The notes: generated by a model from the sequence alone, not told the origin. Positions 17,096 through 26,775 are shown, numbered from the stretch's first letter. The stretch: 64,000 bases of DNA from Verrucomicrobiia bacterium (GCA_030425385.1 JAUIAH010000010.1:124001-188000), one strand, 5' to 3'. Numbers and translations are program-made.

Positions 17096-19261
17096 CTACT
17101 TGGGCACTTGCTGCCCCGACTCCAACTCGAGCGCACGCTTGAAAGCGTCGACGGCTTCGCGAAACTCTCTTTGCTCAGCAACGGAAACGCCCTCCGGATC
17201 AAAGCGATAGCGATAGTGCCAGTCGACGAGAGGCACGAGTCGATCCCGCCAATGAGGATGGCGCGCCATCAGCGCCTCCGTCCACGCATGAACACTTTGT
17301 GAGGGTTGGCGAGCATTGCCATGATGCGCGAGATCATTCTCCAGCGTAAACCAGGCAGAATCCATCCCATGCCGCGTGACTTCCGTATGAGGATCACGCT
17401 CCATTCCCGGTGTCCGACGTTTGCGAAGGCCGCGCACGAGGCGGAGCACCACCACGATGAGCAAGCCACCCGCTAACAACAGTGGCAGGATGGTCCAGAG
17501 CAATCCCTTATCATCTGCCCGGCGCCAGAGATTCCACGAAAGCATCCAGCGATCCCATTTCTCCAGAAACGCTTCCACGGGCGAGAGGGAAGCCCGCTCC
17601 ACCGCCAGCCAATCACTTGGTGTGGTATCCACATTCACCCATGCCTTCACTTCTTCATCCCACGCCCTTACCCAGGCATGCCGATGCGTCCCACGCAGCA
17701 GATACTCACCCCGTTCCTCGTCTCGCTCTTCCAGGGCATAGCCCACCACATAGCGGGCGGGAACCCCCAGTGCTCGTAGCAAGAGCACGGTCGTCGTGGC
17801 GTAGTATTCACAGTGTCCTGCGCGGCCTTCCGGGCTGAGGAATCGCCCGAGATGGGTGCGCTTCTTCCCCAGGTCACTCAGCCCATAGCCGCGCAGCCAC
17901 TTCGTATACCGGAATCCGTTGGCTGGATCCGAGAAGAACTGCTCTACCGCTTGGATCCGCTCTCGAGGCGTGGCCTCTTCAGCCAACTCTAGAGAACGGG
18001 CCACGCGTTGGATGTCTGCCACCTCGCGCTTGGAAATATGATAGTCCATCTGCGCGTGAGGGTTCCGCTCCAGCTTTCCTTGAGCCACGGGCCCGTCGTA
18101 AAGAGTGTAGAAGAGGCTGCTATAGGTCGGATGCGCTCGTAGAGTCCCGAAGATGTTCTTCTGTAAGAGGGACGCATCGAGGTCGTAGACAAGCGCGGTA
18201 TTATCCATCCGTGGCAACAGAACCGTGCGATCCTTGATACGGCCTCGCAACTCAAGGACGCGCTTTGAGTCCACCGTGCTCAACTGATCAATCTCCCATT
18301 GCTTCTGATTCTCCGCCTCGGTGACCTCACTGAAACTCGCAAAGCGATTCTCATTAAACCACTGACGGTCACGGTAGTGATGATAGATCGCCTCTGGCAG
18401 CAACCGAGGCACCTCGCCCTCGACCACGCGCACTCTCCAAAAGACTTTAGGACTCAATTTGAGTTCACCCACCTCTCCAAAGGATGTGCGCGAACTCTTC
18501 CCATCAGAACGTCCGCGCCCCGTGAGCCATTCCATCGTCTTCGTCTCCACGATCCCGTGAAGCAACCGTAGCCCGCCGTGCACGTGATGTCCGAGATAGC
18601 ATCCCAGCAAGAGAGCCAATGCCGCCATGAGCCAGCGACGTTTGGGAATGAACGCGAGGAGAGCCCAGCCTAACAACGCCGTTGCCGCGAGATACACGCT
18701 ATTCACTCCCCCCCACCCTGAGCGCTGCTGATGCCCAAACCATTCCCCCACATTGGCTGATTTCTGCGCCACTGCTCCTAACGAAAGCAGCAACACGCCA
18801 AAGTAGAAGTAACCCAACCGAGCCCGCCGAGGCTCTTGCAAGCGCCGCCCGGCACGTTCATCGAAGATCCGTTTGCGGCGCGCCACGAGCGAAAAGGTGA
18901 TCAAGGGCACGGGGCGCCCACTGCTAAACGCCTCCGTCCACATCATGGGAAAAAGCAGAATCGGCATCCACGTCTGAAACGCACGCGTGATTTGCCAACG
19001 CCCTAACTCTTGCCCTACGACCTGGAACACGGCGACGATGAGAAAGAGCGCGACACAGAGATTCCACACACGAATGTAATCCTGATCCGTGAAAGGCCAG
19101 CGCCATTTCGTCCAGCGATGGCTCTCCAAGAGCATGGCGGTGACCACACCAAACACCACGTGCCCTGACAATATCCCCCACAAGACCAGCGTAGTCCCGA
19201 GCAGATAGGGAGGCGCCTGGAACCGCGTCCAGTCCAGTCGATCACTTTCAGGAGAAGGCAT
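17096..19261 (-). CDS. Transglutaminase-like membrane protein (TgpA-type)
   Basis: A 721-residue protein. About six N-terminal membrane spans (~20-215) are followed by an extracytoplasmic region with a transglutaminase-like cysteine-protease fold at ~430-560, then a C-terminal span (~610-632) and a cytoplasmic tail. The catalytic triad is visible: Cys in GHCEYYA (~484), His in THRHAWVRAW, and Asp in NVDTTPSDW. The architecture matches DUF3488/TgpA proteins, whose C-terminal tail usually ends in a DUF4129-like segment. The gene lies 16 bp downstream of a DUF58 gene, the classic partner. The MoxR ATPase that normally precedes this pair is absent here. ATG at 19261 was chosen over GTG at 19264. 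Likely role is in the cell envelope; the substrate is unknown. Confidence 0.9.
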   Translation of the reverse strand: MPSPESDRLDWTRFQAPPYLLGTTLVLWGILSGHVVFGVVTAMLLESHRWTKWRWPFTDQDYIRVWNLCVALFLIVAVFQVVGQELGRWQITRAFQTWMPILLFPMMWTEAFSSGRPVPLITFSLVARRKRIFDERAGRRLQEPRRARLGYFYFGVLLLSLGAVAQKSANVGEWFGHQQRSGWGGVNSVYLAATALLGWALLAFIPKRRWLMAALALLLGCYLGHHVHGGLRLLHGIVETKTMEWLTGRGRSDGKSSRTSFGEVGELKLSPKVFWRVRVVEGEVPRLLPEAIYHHYRDRQWFNENRFASFSEVTEAENQKQWEIDQLSTVDSKRVLELRGRIKDRTVLLPRMDNTALVYDLDASLLQKNIFGTLRAHPTYSSLFYTLYDGPVAQGKLERNPHAQMDYHISKREVADIQRVARSLELAEEATPRERIQAVEQFFSDPANGFRYTKWLRGYGLSDLGKKRTHLGRFLSPEGRAGHCEYYATTTVLLLRALGVPARYVVGYALEERDEERGEYLLRGTHRHAWVRAWDEEVKAWVNVDTTPSDWLAVERASLSPVEAFLEKWDRWMLSWNLWRRADDKGLLWTILPLLLAGGLLIVVVLRLVRGLRKRRTPGMERDPHTEVTRHGMDSAWFTLENDLAHHGNARQPSQSVHAWTEALMARHPHWRDRLVPLVDWHYRYRFDPEGVSVAEQREFREAVDAFKRALELESGQQVPK

Positions 19262-19277
19262 CACGTTGCGAGTTCAG

Positions 19278-20651
19278 TTAGGCGTATTCAGACAATGACA
19301 GTTTGGAAAGCGCATGGGCAATCTCACCCACTGGCAGAAAGTGGACTCCTGACAGAGATTCACGCGGCGCCTCGGTCACGACCAATGCGACCGTATACAC
19401 CTCACGCGCGCGTAGACCATTGACCAATTTCTCCCGGGCCGCATCCCAATCCGTGAAGACAAGGATGGCCGCACTTAGGCCCTGAGTTCGACGCAACATT
19501 GTCTGCTCCAACGCGACCAAGGACGTATCATCCACGTGTGCTTCGACAGTGGCGAGAATCTCTAACATCTTCTCCGAAGCGCGACTCGCACCTGGTCCGC
19601 CCATGCTAAAGGTATAGGCGCGATCTGCGACAAAGAGGAAATCGAGTGAAGCTTCCCGCGTCTCCACCTCGGACACGAAAGAAGCCGCTACCGAAACGGC
19701 TTCCTCGAAGATTTCCTGATCCATGGTCGCTGCCAATTGGGTATCGAGCGCGAGGGCATACCGGGGGAAATGCTCATCCTCAAATTCCTTGACCACTGGC
19801 CGATTCAAACGCGCCCAGCTTCGCCAATGCACATGCCGTGGCGGATCTCCCGGGCGATAGTCCCGCAGACCGACGAATTCCTCCGATTGACCGACCGATG
19901 AGGCGACCACTCCCTGCCCCGATTCATCCAATTGCCGACGCCCGGGCAATTCGAGATGCCCCACCGGATACCGTCGCGGCAAGATGAGCAGGCTATCCGT
20001 GCTATCAGGCACCCTGAGCGCACGTTGGAAGAGCCCGAAGACATCCTGCCGCAGTACCCGCAACCCGCGCAGTGTGAGCACCCCCCTCCGATTGGGCAGC
20101 AACCGCATCATCACCCGCTTTCGGCTTCCCGCCTCTAAATCCCCCCCCTCCGAGGTGAAGGCAGAAGCCAGGCGCTTGATCTCGCGGAGCCACATCCAGC
20201 GGTAATAGACGAATGTCCGATCAAACAGATTGCGTTCGCGCTCCCGTGGCTCGGGACGTTCCACAAACTCCCGCCGCGTGGGCAGCGAATCCTCCAGCCA
20301 TTCCCGAAAGCGCAACCCGCGATACGCCCGCCGACCCGTGTGTTGGAGATCAATCGGGTATCGCAAGGGCATCCCTGCCGTTGCGAATCTGGGTAGTCGC
20401 CGCTTCGCCCGTAATCGAGGCCGCCTGCAGAGCAAGAGGCTCAACAGGGCCAGGACCAGCACCATGAAGAGAATCGCAAAGATCTGGTAGTGCTTACTCC
20501 ACTGGGTGTCCACGCCACTCAGACCAATAATGAATGTCACGACTAAGAGAAACCAGCCCGCCTCAGTAATACGCCGACGCAATCCCTGCGAAATCCGCTC
20601 TCCCCGTCGATAGAAGGTATAGAGGATCGATGTGAACCTTGGAGAAATCAT
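19278..20651 (-). CDS. DUF58 domain-containing protein
   Basis: A 457-residue protein with two N-terminal membrane spans (~28-75) and a DUF58 domain. The signature region GLRDYRPGDPPRHVHWRSWA lies near residue 265, followed by a vWA-like C-terminal half (YALALDTQLA, then VFTDWD). DUF58 proteins usually act with a MoxR AAA ATPase and a TgpA-type transglutaminase in envelope-associated complexes; only the transglutaminase is here, 16 bp downstream. The two genes form an operon with promoter in the AT-rich gap beyond 20651. Confidence 0.9.
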   Translation of the reverse strand: MISPRFTSILYTFYRRGERISQGLRRRITEAGWFLLVVTFIIGLSGVDTQWSKHYQIFAILFMVLVLALLSLLLCRRPRLRAKRRLPRFATAGMPLRYPIDLQHTGRRAYRGLRFREWLEDSLPTRREFVERPEPRERERNLFDRTFVYYRWMWLREIKRLASAFTSEGGDLEAGSRKRVMMRLLPNRRGVLTLRGLRVLRQDVFGLFQRALRVPDSTDSLLILPRRYPVGHLELPGRRQLDESGQGVVASSVGQSEEFVGLRDYRPGDPPRHVHWRSWARLNRPVVKEFEDEHFPRYALALDTQLAATMDQEIFEEAVSVAASFVSEVETREASLDFLFVADRAYTFSMGGPGASRASEKMLEILATVEAHVDDTSLVALEQTMLRRTQGLSAAILVFTDWDAAREKLVNGLRAREVYTVALVVTEAPRESLSGVHFLPVGEIAHALSKLSLSEYA

Positions 20652-20670
20652 GAAGAATCGTGAAACTGTA

Positions 20671-20728
20671 ATTTCTGGAAGAAATTCCTTTCTCTTTAGT
20701 TCAAATATGCGAATCTTTAAAAAAGATT
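20671..20728. promoter_or_regulatory. Two inverted repeats in the DUF58/outer-membrane protein divergent gap
   Basis: ATTTCTGGAAGAAAT (20671-20685) lies 20 bp upstream of the DUF58 start, and the perfect AATCTTT-AAA-AAAGATT palindrome (20712-20728) lies between it and the outer-membrane protein gene. The gap is AT-rich and must contain divergent promoters. Either repeat could bind a regulator; the second could also act as a weak bidirectional terminator. Confidence 0.35.
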
Positions 20729-20861
20729 AATAAGATTGTCTGGCACCTGCCGCAAATCTACCCACGGGTATTCGGAGGGGTGCTGGAAATTCATTGACAC
20801 CATATATCCACCTCCTAACTATTCCCACGCCGTTCATCGGCACAACTTAATCAAGGATAAC

Positions 20862-21671
20862 ATGAAACGAAACCCATTACGCAAACTAGGTGCACTCGCT
20901 GCCGTGAGTGCTGTCGCACTAGGTTCCGCAGCTGCGGGCCCATATGATCCCGCTCCCGCTCCAGCACCGGGCGGCTTCACTCCTCCTCCCGCGCCTATGG
21001 CCGACACGGGTGGCGGCATCTGGGACTCGATCGGCGCTGAGCTCAGCGTTGGCTACGACACGGACTACGTCTTCCGTGGCTACGATCTCGGTCACGACCA
21101 CGTCTGGACCGCTCTCGATCTTTCCATCCCTCTGGGTGATCAGCTCGAAGCTTCCATTGGCGCCTGGTACACCACTGGTTTCAATGACGGCGAGAACGAG
21201 TTGGACGTCTACGCATCGCTGTCCTTCGACTTCGGCGCTTGGGGCCTTGATGTGGGCTACACGCACTACTCCTACCCCAACGGTCTTCTCGGTGATGGTA
21301 GCACCAACGGTGGTGAAACCAACGAAGCTTACATCTCCGCTGGCACGACGCTGGGCCCAATCGACGTGGCGCTTGCTTACTACTACGATTTCGACCTCGA
21401 AATCAGCTATGTGGAAGGCACCGCTGGCACCTCGATTCCTCTGAATAACTTCGCGAGCCTCGATCCTTCCGTGGGTCTCTCATGGGTGGACGTGGACGGC
21501 GGCGACAGCGGCCTCAACCACTTCTTCGCACGTCTCGACCTGCCAATCGCCCTGACGGGTTCTGCAACGCTCACGCCATATGTCGCGACGAGCGTGGCCC
21601 TCGATGTGGCAGACGACGCTGGCCAGAACGACATGTTCTGGGGTGGCGTGGCTCTGAGCGTGAGCTTCTAA
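20862..21671 (+). CDS. Outer-membrane beta-barrel protein (TorF-like putative porin)
   Basis: A 269-residue protein with a signal peptide (MKRNPLRKLGALAAVSAVAL, cleavage near SAAAG), a Pro-rich stretch (~28-45), then a beta-barrel-like alternation of aromatic and polar residues beginning SVGYDTDYVFRGYDLGHD. That opening is typical of TorF/DUF-type putative porins. The last residue is Phe (ALSVSF), as expected for BAM-inserted barrels. The start at 20862 is supported by the signal peptide and by an AAGGA ribosome-binding site; a longer ORF begins at 20736 but encodes no signal sequence. The predicted role is an outer-membrane channel. Confidence 0.85.
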   Translation: MKRNPLRKLGALAAVSAVALGSAAAGPYDPAPAPAPGGFTPPPAPMADTGGGIWDSIGAELSVGYDTDYVFRGYDLGHDHVWTALDLSIPLGDQLEASIGAWYTTGFNDGENELDVYASLSFDFGAWGLDVGYTHYSYPNGLLGDGSTNGGETNEAYISAGTTLGPIDVALAYYYDFDLEISYVEGTAGTSIPLNNFASLDPSVGLSWVDVDGGDSGLNHFFARLDLPIALTGSATLTPYVATSVALDVADDAGQNDMFWGGVALSVSF

Positions 21672-21698
21672 GTCGCTCTCAAAACTGCTCGATTTCTG

Positions 21699-21734
21699 AA
21701 AGGGCTTCCCGGCATCCGCTGGGGAGCCCTTTCT
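21699..21734 (+). terminator. Rho-independent terminator after the porin gene
   Basis: The arms AAAGGGCTTCCC and GGGAGCCCTTT form a hairpin with one bulged T and an 11-nt loop, ending in TTTCT, 27 bp after the stop codon. Confidence 0.8.
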
Positions 21735-21799
21735 ACGTTCACACTTTCCTGTTGATTCTCGGGCGCCAGTTCCTAGGATCGCCGCAACGTCTAAAGCTC

Positions 21800-22591
21800 A
21801 TGCACAACACCCTCGTCCGTAACATCGCTTTTCTCATCCTTGTCGGGTTGATCATCCTCGTCGTCCGAGAAGTCGGCGCCTACAAGGAGATGCCAGAGGC
21901 GGACCAAGCTGATGGGATCATCAAACTGATCCTCTACTTCATCGCGACCGCGGTGGTGGCTGGTTTCTTCTTTGTGACCTACATCCTCCCGATGTTTGGC
22001 GATGCCGTCGGGGAAGCGATGCTCTCATCTGGAGAGGAATCCACGACCGATCCGTATCTGAAGGCTCGCGGAAAGATCGCCATCGGCGACTACGAAGCAG
22101 CCGTGCGTGAGTTCCAAGCCATTGCCGAAGAGAATCCCGAGGACCGGATGCCAGTGGCTGAGATCGTGAAGCTCTACCTGGAGCGCTTGCATGATCCTGC
22201 GAACGCTGAATTGACCCTCGAAAACGCCATCGCCCAGGAGCATTGGGAACCCGATGACGCCGCTTTCTTCATCTTCCGCCTCATCGATCTCGTGCAAGAG
22301 CACCAGCCCGATGACAAGGACCGCGTGGTCAATCTTCTTCAGAAAGTCATGCGTCGGTATCCCAACACGCGCCACGCCGCCAATGCCACGCACCGTCTGC
22401 GGGAGATTGATCCCCAGCTGGTCGCTTCCGTGCAGGAGGAGATCCGTTTGGAACAAGCCGCGCAAGAGGCCGAGGATCACGGCGATGTCCCCCACCCCGA
22501 CCACGTTCATATCGAGGAAGTGGAAGAAGCCGAATCGCACGGCACGGTGCCCGCGCCCAGCCGTACCGAGCCCCCTAAGCCAAGCGTGTGA
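21800..22591 (+). CDS. TPR-like membrane-anchored protein
   Basis: A 263-residue protein with two membrane spans (~9-27 and ~42-64) and a helical cytoplasmic or periplasmic region with TPR-like repeats (GDYEAAVREFQAIAEENPED and NLLQKVMRRYPNTRHAANA). The C-terminal tail is acidic and His-rich (HPDHVHIEEVEEAESHG). It probably scaffolds protein interactions; no partner is named by the context beyond comEC 14 bp downstream, with which it is likely co-transcribed. The start is the ATG that begins the first membrane segment. Confidence 0.7.
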   Translation: MHNTLVRNIAFLILVGLIILVVREVGAYKEMPEADQADGIIKLILYFIATAVVAGFFFVTYILPMFGDAVGEAMLSSGEESTTDPYLKARGKIAIGDYEAAVREFQAIAEENPEDRMPVAEIVKLYLERLHDPANAELTLENAIAQEHWEPDDAAFFIFRLIDLVQEHQPDDKDRVVNLLQKVMRRYPNTRHAANATHRLREIDPQLVASVQEEIRLEQAAQEAEDHGDVPHPDHVHIEEVEEAESHGTVPAPSRTEPPKPSV

Positions 22592-22605
22592 CCCACTTTT
22601 AAGGG

Positions 22606-24918
22606 ATGGCTGACCTGGGTGCGTTCGTGCGGCAGCATGTACGCACCCAGCCCCTCTTCTTTCTCGCCCTAGCAGCGTGCTCAGGCATTCTGTTAGGCGA
22701 TCTCTTTCCCTCACCAATCGCTTTCGGCAGTGTAGTGGCACTGCTGCTCATTGCCGTCTTCCTCACCAGTCGCCCCTGGTTGGTTGGGCTTCTTGCGGCG
22801 AGCGCCTTCGGCCTGATCCATGTGTGGCACCTGGAAAGCACTGAGCGCTTTCCATACCGCGAGACCTTGTTGGCCGATGCGGAAGGCAAACAGGTCACTG
22901 TGCAAGGGCGCGTCATCACCGCTCCAAGAGCGCTCAGTTATGGCCAGCAAGCGGTGTTTGCCCTCAGCGCCATCCACATCGAAGGGGAACACTATCACTT
23001 GCCGCATCGGATCCTGGTTCGCGTACCAGGGAACACGCTGAGCTATGGCGATGTGATGACATTCTCAGGCAACTTGTCCATCCCCGAGTCGCCTCGCAAT
23101 CCCGGCCAGTTTGATTATCGCACCTTCTTGCGCCGCCACGATTGGATTGGGATTCTCCAAGTAGGCGAGGCGGACACCATGACTCGCCTCGGGCGGGAAG
23201 GGCATCCTTTCAAAGCACTTGCTCTCCGTGCCCGCGCTCGCATGGCCGCCTTCATCACTCGAGACATCGAGAAGGAAACAGACATCTGCGCGGTACTCAC
23301 TGCCATGGTGTTAGGCATGCGTGAACAGGCATCGCCCGAACTGGAAGCGCCTTTCCGTTACAGTGGGACACTGCATATCTTTGCGGTGAGTGGCTTGCAC
23401 GTTGGCATCTTCGCCCTCATCGCTTGGTTTCTACTCAAGCCGTTTGGACTCAGCCGGGCACAAACCGCGTGGATCCTGATTCCGCTGTTATTCTGTTATG
23501 CCTTTCTTACAGGATGGCGACCATCCGCCGTCCGCGCCGCCACCATGGCCACAGTCTATCTGGCTGCCTTCTGCGTGCATCGCGAGCCACGCTTGCTCAA
23601 CAGCCTAGGATTGGCCGCCCTCCTTATCCTTGCCCTCAATACGAACCAGCTCTTCCTATCAGGATTCCAACTATCCTTCGCCGTGCTCCTCAGCATCATT
23701 GGCCTAACCAAACGGATTCAGGGACGCTTCCGCCGTTGGCTTTATCCGGACTCCCTCATTCCCACCAGCCTCCTGGAAGACCACGAAATGCGTGCTTACG
23801 CCATGCGTCGCTGGCTTGGTGATATCGTCAGTGTTTCTCTCGCTGCTTGGATAGGCTCTCTTCCACTCATGGCGTGGAAATTCCATCTGCTCACACCGGT
23901 CGCTGTCTTGGCCAATTGCATCCTGATGCCACTCGGATTCTTCATTCTCTTCACAGCCGCCATCAGCATGTTGACGGGAGGCATTCCGTGGCTGGCGTGG
24001 GCGAGCATTCTCTGTAATAATGCTAACGTCGCGTTTGTCTCGTTTCTCCTCGGGGTTGCTCAGTTCTTCTCCTCCCTTCCCGGCAGCCACTACCTGGTCT
24101 CCACGCGCCTGCCCTTCACCCGTCCCGCCGTCGAGCTCACGGTACTCGATCTTCCCCGCGGCGCGAGTTGCCATCATCTCGCCGTGCGTGGTGGCTCTCA
24201 CGAATTGTTGGACATTGGTCACGCAAATGATTTCTATCGCTTTACCGAACCGTACGTGCGCCACGCTGGGTTGAATGAGGTCGATCGCTTATGGCTGACA
24301 CACGGGGATACCAGCCATGTCAGCGGTGCACCCGAGTTTCTCCAAAACTATGAACCCAAGGTTTATCGCGCACCCTGGCAAAGTACCAGCCCATCCATGC
24401 GAAGCGTTCAACAGCTCTTGGGAGAAAGGCAAACACCCGCGCGGATCCTGCAAGCCGGCGAAGCGGTTCCCGTGGATGACGTCGGCCATTGGGAAGTGCT
24501 CTACCCGCCCGCTGACGAGACCTTTGCCCCAAGCAATGCCGATGACCGCGGGCTTGTCCTACGACTTCACGTGCACGGCTGGCGCCTACTGTTCCTCGCC
24601 GATGCTGGGTTTCACACCGAGCGTTGGTTGTTAGAGTCGGGTGCGGAGATTCACGCCGATGTGTTACTGAAAGACTATCATCCTGACGACATCAACGGCA
24701 CTCGGCCCTTTATCGACGCCGTGAATCCACAAGTGATCATCGCCGATTCTGATAGCGGTGATCTCTCGAGCCTCGAGAGATGGGCGCAACGCCATGAACG
24801 CCTTCTCTTCGATCAACGTCAGGACGGGGCGATCATCCTCGGGATCGAGGATGATGCGCTCCGCGTGCGCGGCTTCCTCTCAAAGAGGGAGCAGCGCTTA
24901 GAGAAAGCGATGGATTAA
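22606..24918 (+). CDS. comEC: ComEC/Rec2 family DNA-uptake channel
   Basis: A 770-residue inner-membrane protein. A DUF4131-like N-terminal part (~15-190) is followed by the ComEC/Rec2 competence membrane domain with YSGTLHIFAVSGLHVGIFA (~247-265) and GWRPSAVRAATMA (~303), and a C-terminal metallo-beta-lactamase-like domain (~505-770). It forms the channel through which single-stranded DNA crosses the inner membrane during natural transformation. The metal motif reads THGDTSHVSG (~565) where most ComEC proteins have SHxDxDHxGG: the second Asp is replaced by Ser, so nuclease activity may be altered. Other competence genes are not in the window. It is probably co-transcribed with the TPR gene and converges with greA. 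Confidence 0.92.
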   Translation: MADLGAFVRQHVRTQPLFFLALAACSGILLGDLFPSPIAFGSVVALLLIAVFLTSRPWLVGLLAASAFGLIHVWHLESTERFPYRETLLADAEGKQVTVQGRVITAPRALSYGQQAVFALSAIHIEGEHYHLPHRILVRVPGNTLSYGDVMTFSGNLSIPESPRNPGQFDYRTFLRRHDWIGILQVGEADTMTRLGREGHPFKALALRARARMAAFITRDIEKETDICAVLTAMVLGMREQASPELEAPFRYSGTLHIFAVSGLHVGIFALIAWFLLKPFGLSRAQTAWILIPLLFCYAFLTGWRPSAVRAATMATVYLAAFCVHREPRLLNSLGLAALLILALNTNQLFLSGFQLSFAVLLSIIGLTKRIQGRFRRWLYPDSLIPTSLLEDHEMRAYAMRRWLGDIVSVSLAAWIGSLPLMAWKFHLLTPVAVLANCILMPLGFFILFTAAISMLTGGIPWLAWASILCNNANVAFVSFLLGVAQFFSSLPGSHYLVSTRLPFTRPAVELTVLDLPRGASCHHLAVRGGSHELLDIGHANDFYRFTEPYVRHAGLNEVDRLWLTHGDTSHVSGAPEFLQNYEPKVYRAPWQSTSPSMRSVQQLLGERQTPARILQAGEAVPVDDVGHWEVLYPPADETFAPSNADDRGLVLRLHVHGWRLLFLADAGFHTERWLLESGAEIHADVLLKDYHPDDINGTRPFIDAVNPQVIIADSDSGDLSSLERWAQRHERLLFDQRQDGAIILGIEDDALRVRGFLSKREQRLEKAMD

Positions 24919-24922
24919 AGGC

Positions 24923-24942
24923 CCTTACGCTTTCACGTAAGG
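24923..24942 (-). terminator. Hairpin between comEC and greA
   Basis: The perfect 7-bp inverted repeat CCTTACG-ctttca-CGTAAGG overlaps the end of the greA coding region, between the two convergent genes. It could terminate both transcripts. The following T-tract is weak on both strands, so confidence is moderate. Confidence 0.4.
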
Positions 24943-26775
24943 CTCGATCGATTCGATCTCGATGGTGCGTGTGTCAGACGCGCCGTCCGACATCACTTCG
25001 ACCTCGTCGCCCACTTTGTGCCCCATGAGGGCTTTCCCTGTAGCAGAGAGGTAGGAGATGATTCCCTTGTCGAGATCCGTGTCCCAGGCGCCCAAGATGG
25101 AATAGGTCTCCCGCTTGTCGCCTTCCTTGATCGTCACCACCGTGCCCACATTCACCGAGGACGCGTCGGCTTCGCTGAAGTCTGTCCCACGGGCCATGTT
25201 GATCTCCATTTCGAGATCGTCCTTCTGACGCATGAGCACGGCTTGCTGATCCTTGGCGGCCTTGTATTCGAAGTTCTCCCGTAAGTCCCCGTAGGAAGCG
25301 GCCAACGAAATCTCCTTGGTGTTCTCGGGAATCTTCTTCTGAACGATGTCTTCGAGCTGAGCCTTCCGTTTCTCCAGGCTTGCCCATGAAACGAGTAACC
25401 CTTCATCCACGGGCTCCTCATCCTCGGCTTCGCCAGTAATCATATTCTGCGTCTCAGGATGCGCCTTGATGACGCGGGCCAAGAGAGAATTCCGGCTCAG
25501 ATCTTCGATCGCCGGTGTATTCTTCAGACGGCGCGCAAACATCCGGATTTGATTCCGGCTGGCGTCTTCTAAGAGATCCGCCACAAGCAGCGAATCCGCC
25601 ATGAGGATGTCCTGCAACTTGCTCGATTTCTTGGCCTCATCGTCATAATGATCGCGTTCCAGCGCATTGATCACCGCCGAAGCGAGCTCGGGACCAAAGA
25701 CAGGCTGGGCAATGCGGCGGCGCTCCTTGCAAATCCAGGCGAGCACATCAGTGCTCAACGAACGCTGTTGGACTCCCAAATTGAGAAACTCCACCAGCTC
25801 GTCGCCCTTATTCTTGTCGACGGCGAGTCGAGCAATATCGCCCACCCCGCGCAAGTTCACCACATTGAGGAGATTGAGCAGGACACCTGCCCAGCGATCC
25901 CCAAAGGCACCTTCAAAGGCATCATAGATGCGGCGCTGGCTGGCTGCGGGCAGCTGACCCATGATTTCTTGCAGTTTGGATTCGTGCTCCACGACGAGTT
26001 CACTCAGAGCCGGCTTGGTCAGCTCTTCTTCCTCTCCGAAGACAGGCATCACCTCGAAGAGACGATCACGAGCGTTGATCAACTCAATCGCTGCCGCCGT
26101 TTGTAGGCGCTGGCTCTTGCTCGCAGCCTCATTAACGGCCTCCACCACCGGACGAAGTTTCTCTTCTGGAGAATCAATCTGCTCCAAATCCTTCACGATT
26201 CCGTCCACTGCAGCCACTTTGGCTTTCAGTTCGCGGGCTCCCTTGAAGGCCTGCAAGACTTCCTCTTCGACGTCGAGATCACTCGGCCGCAGCTCAAGAG
26301 GCACGTTCCGCTTCGAGGGCACGACAAAGCGGCGATCCTGACGGAGCTTCTTCTTCGTATTGTCCCACCACGTCCGGTACTTGCTGTCAGAAACGACTGA
26401 GCCCTTCAAGACGTCCTCCACCTGGTCGAGCATCATGGTATTGTCGTGACTGACCAGGACTTCTTCCATCAGCGCCACGGGATCATCGACCGCCTGCTGC
26501 TGCAGATCCTCTAACTTATCAAGGCGCTTGGCCAGGACATGGTCAGGCTCGATGGGCTTCAAGGACTTCGCTGCGAACTCAAGCTTCATGCCGTGATTCG
26601 GTTTGCCTTCGAAATCCAAATGAATCCGATCTCCCATCAAATCCCAGGAAACCACGCGACCCACACCCCAACTCCGATGGAGGCAGTACACGCCTACCTC
26701 CAAAGCTGAGAGTTTCTCACCCCATCGGCCTTGTAACTTCCCCGAGTCGATCAACTTTTGGACTTCATCATTCAT
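24925..26775 (-). CDS. greA: Transcript cleavage factor GreA with long N-terminal extension
   Basis: A 616-residue protein. The last ~155 residues (from ~460) are a full GreA: an N-terminal coiled coil with the tip motif ASYGDLRENFEYKAAK, whose acidic residues D and E rescue backtracked RNA polymerase, and the C-terminal FKBP-like domain (TVVTIKEGDKRETYSILG and GHKVGDEVEV). The first ~450 residues form an extension: an SH3-like start (GVYCLHRSWGVGRVVSWD at ~28-45) and an alpha-helical region. Bacterial GreA is usually ~158 residues; long forms are known in chlamydiae, so this looks like a PVC trait. Transcribed alone and divergent from the TIGR04073 gene. Confidence 0.9.
   Translation of the reverse strand: MNDEVQKLIDSGKLQGRWGEKLSALEVGVYCLHRSWGVGRVVSWDLMGDRIHLDFEGKPNHGMKLEFAAKSLKPIEPDHVLAKRLDKLEDLQQQAVDDPVALMEEVLVSHDNTMMLDQVEDVLKGSVVSDSKYRTWWDNTKKKLRQDRRFVVPSKRNVPLELRPSDLDVEEEVLQAFKGARELKAKVAAVDGIVKDLEQIDSPEEKLRPVVEAVNEAASKSQRLQTAAAIELINARDRLFEVMPVFGEEEELTKPALSELVVEHESKLQEIMGQLPAASQRRIYDAFEGAFGDRWAGVLLNLLNVVNLRGVGDIARLAVDKNKGDELVEFLNLGVQQRSLSTDVLAWICKERRRIAQPVFGPELASAVINALERDHYDDEAKKSSKLQDILMADSLLVADLLEDASRNQIRMFARRLKNTPAIEDLSRNSLLARVIKAHPETQNMITGEAEDEEPVDEGLLVSWASLEKRKAQLEDIVQKKIPENTKEISLAASYGDLRENFEYKAAKDQQAVLMRQKDDLEMEINMARGTDFSEADASSVNVGTVVTIKEGDKRETYSILGAWDTDLDKGIISYLSATGKALMGHKVGDEVEVMSDGASDTRTIEIESIEPYVKA

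Noticed and set aside
20736..20861. Extending the porin to an ATG at 20736
   Set aside because: It would precede the signal peptide with 42 unrelated residues; the ATG at 20862 has a ribosome-binding site and a signal sequence.
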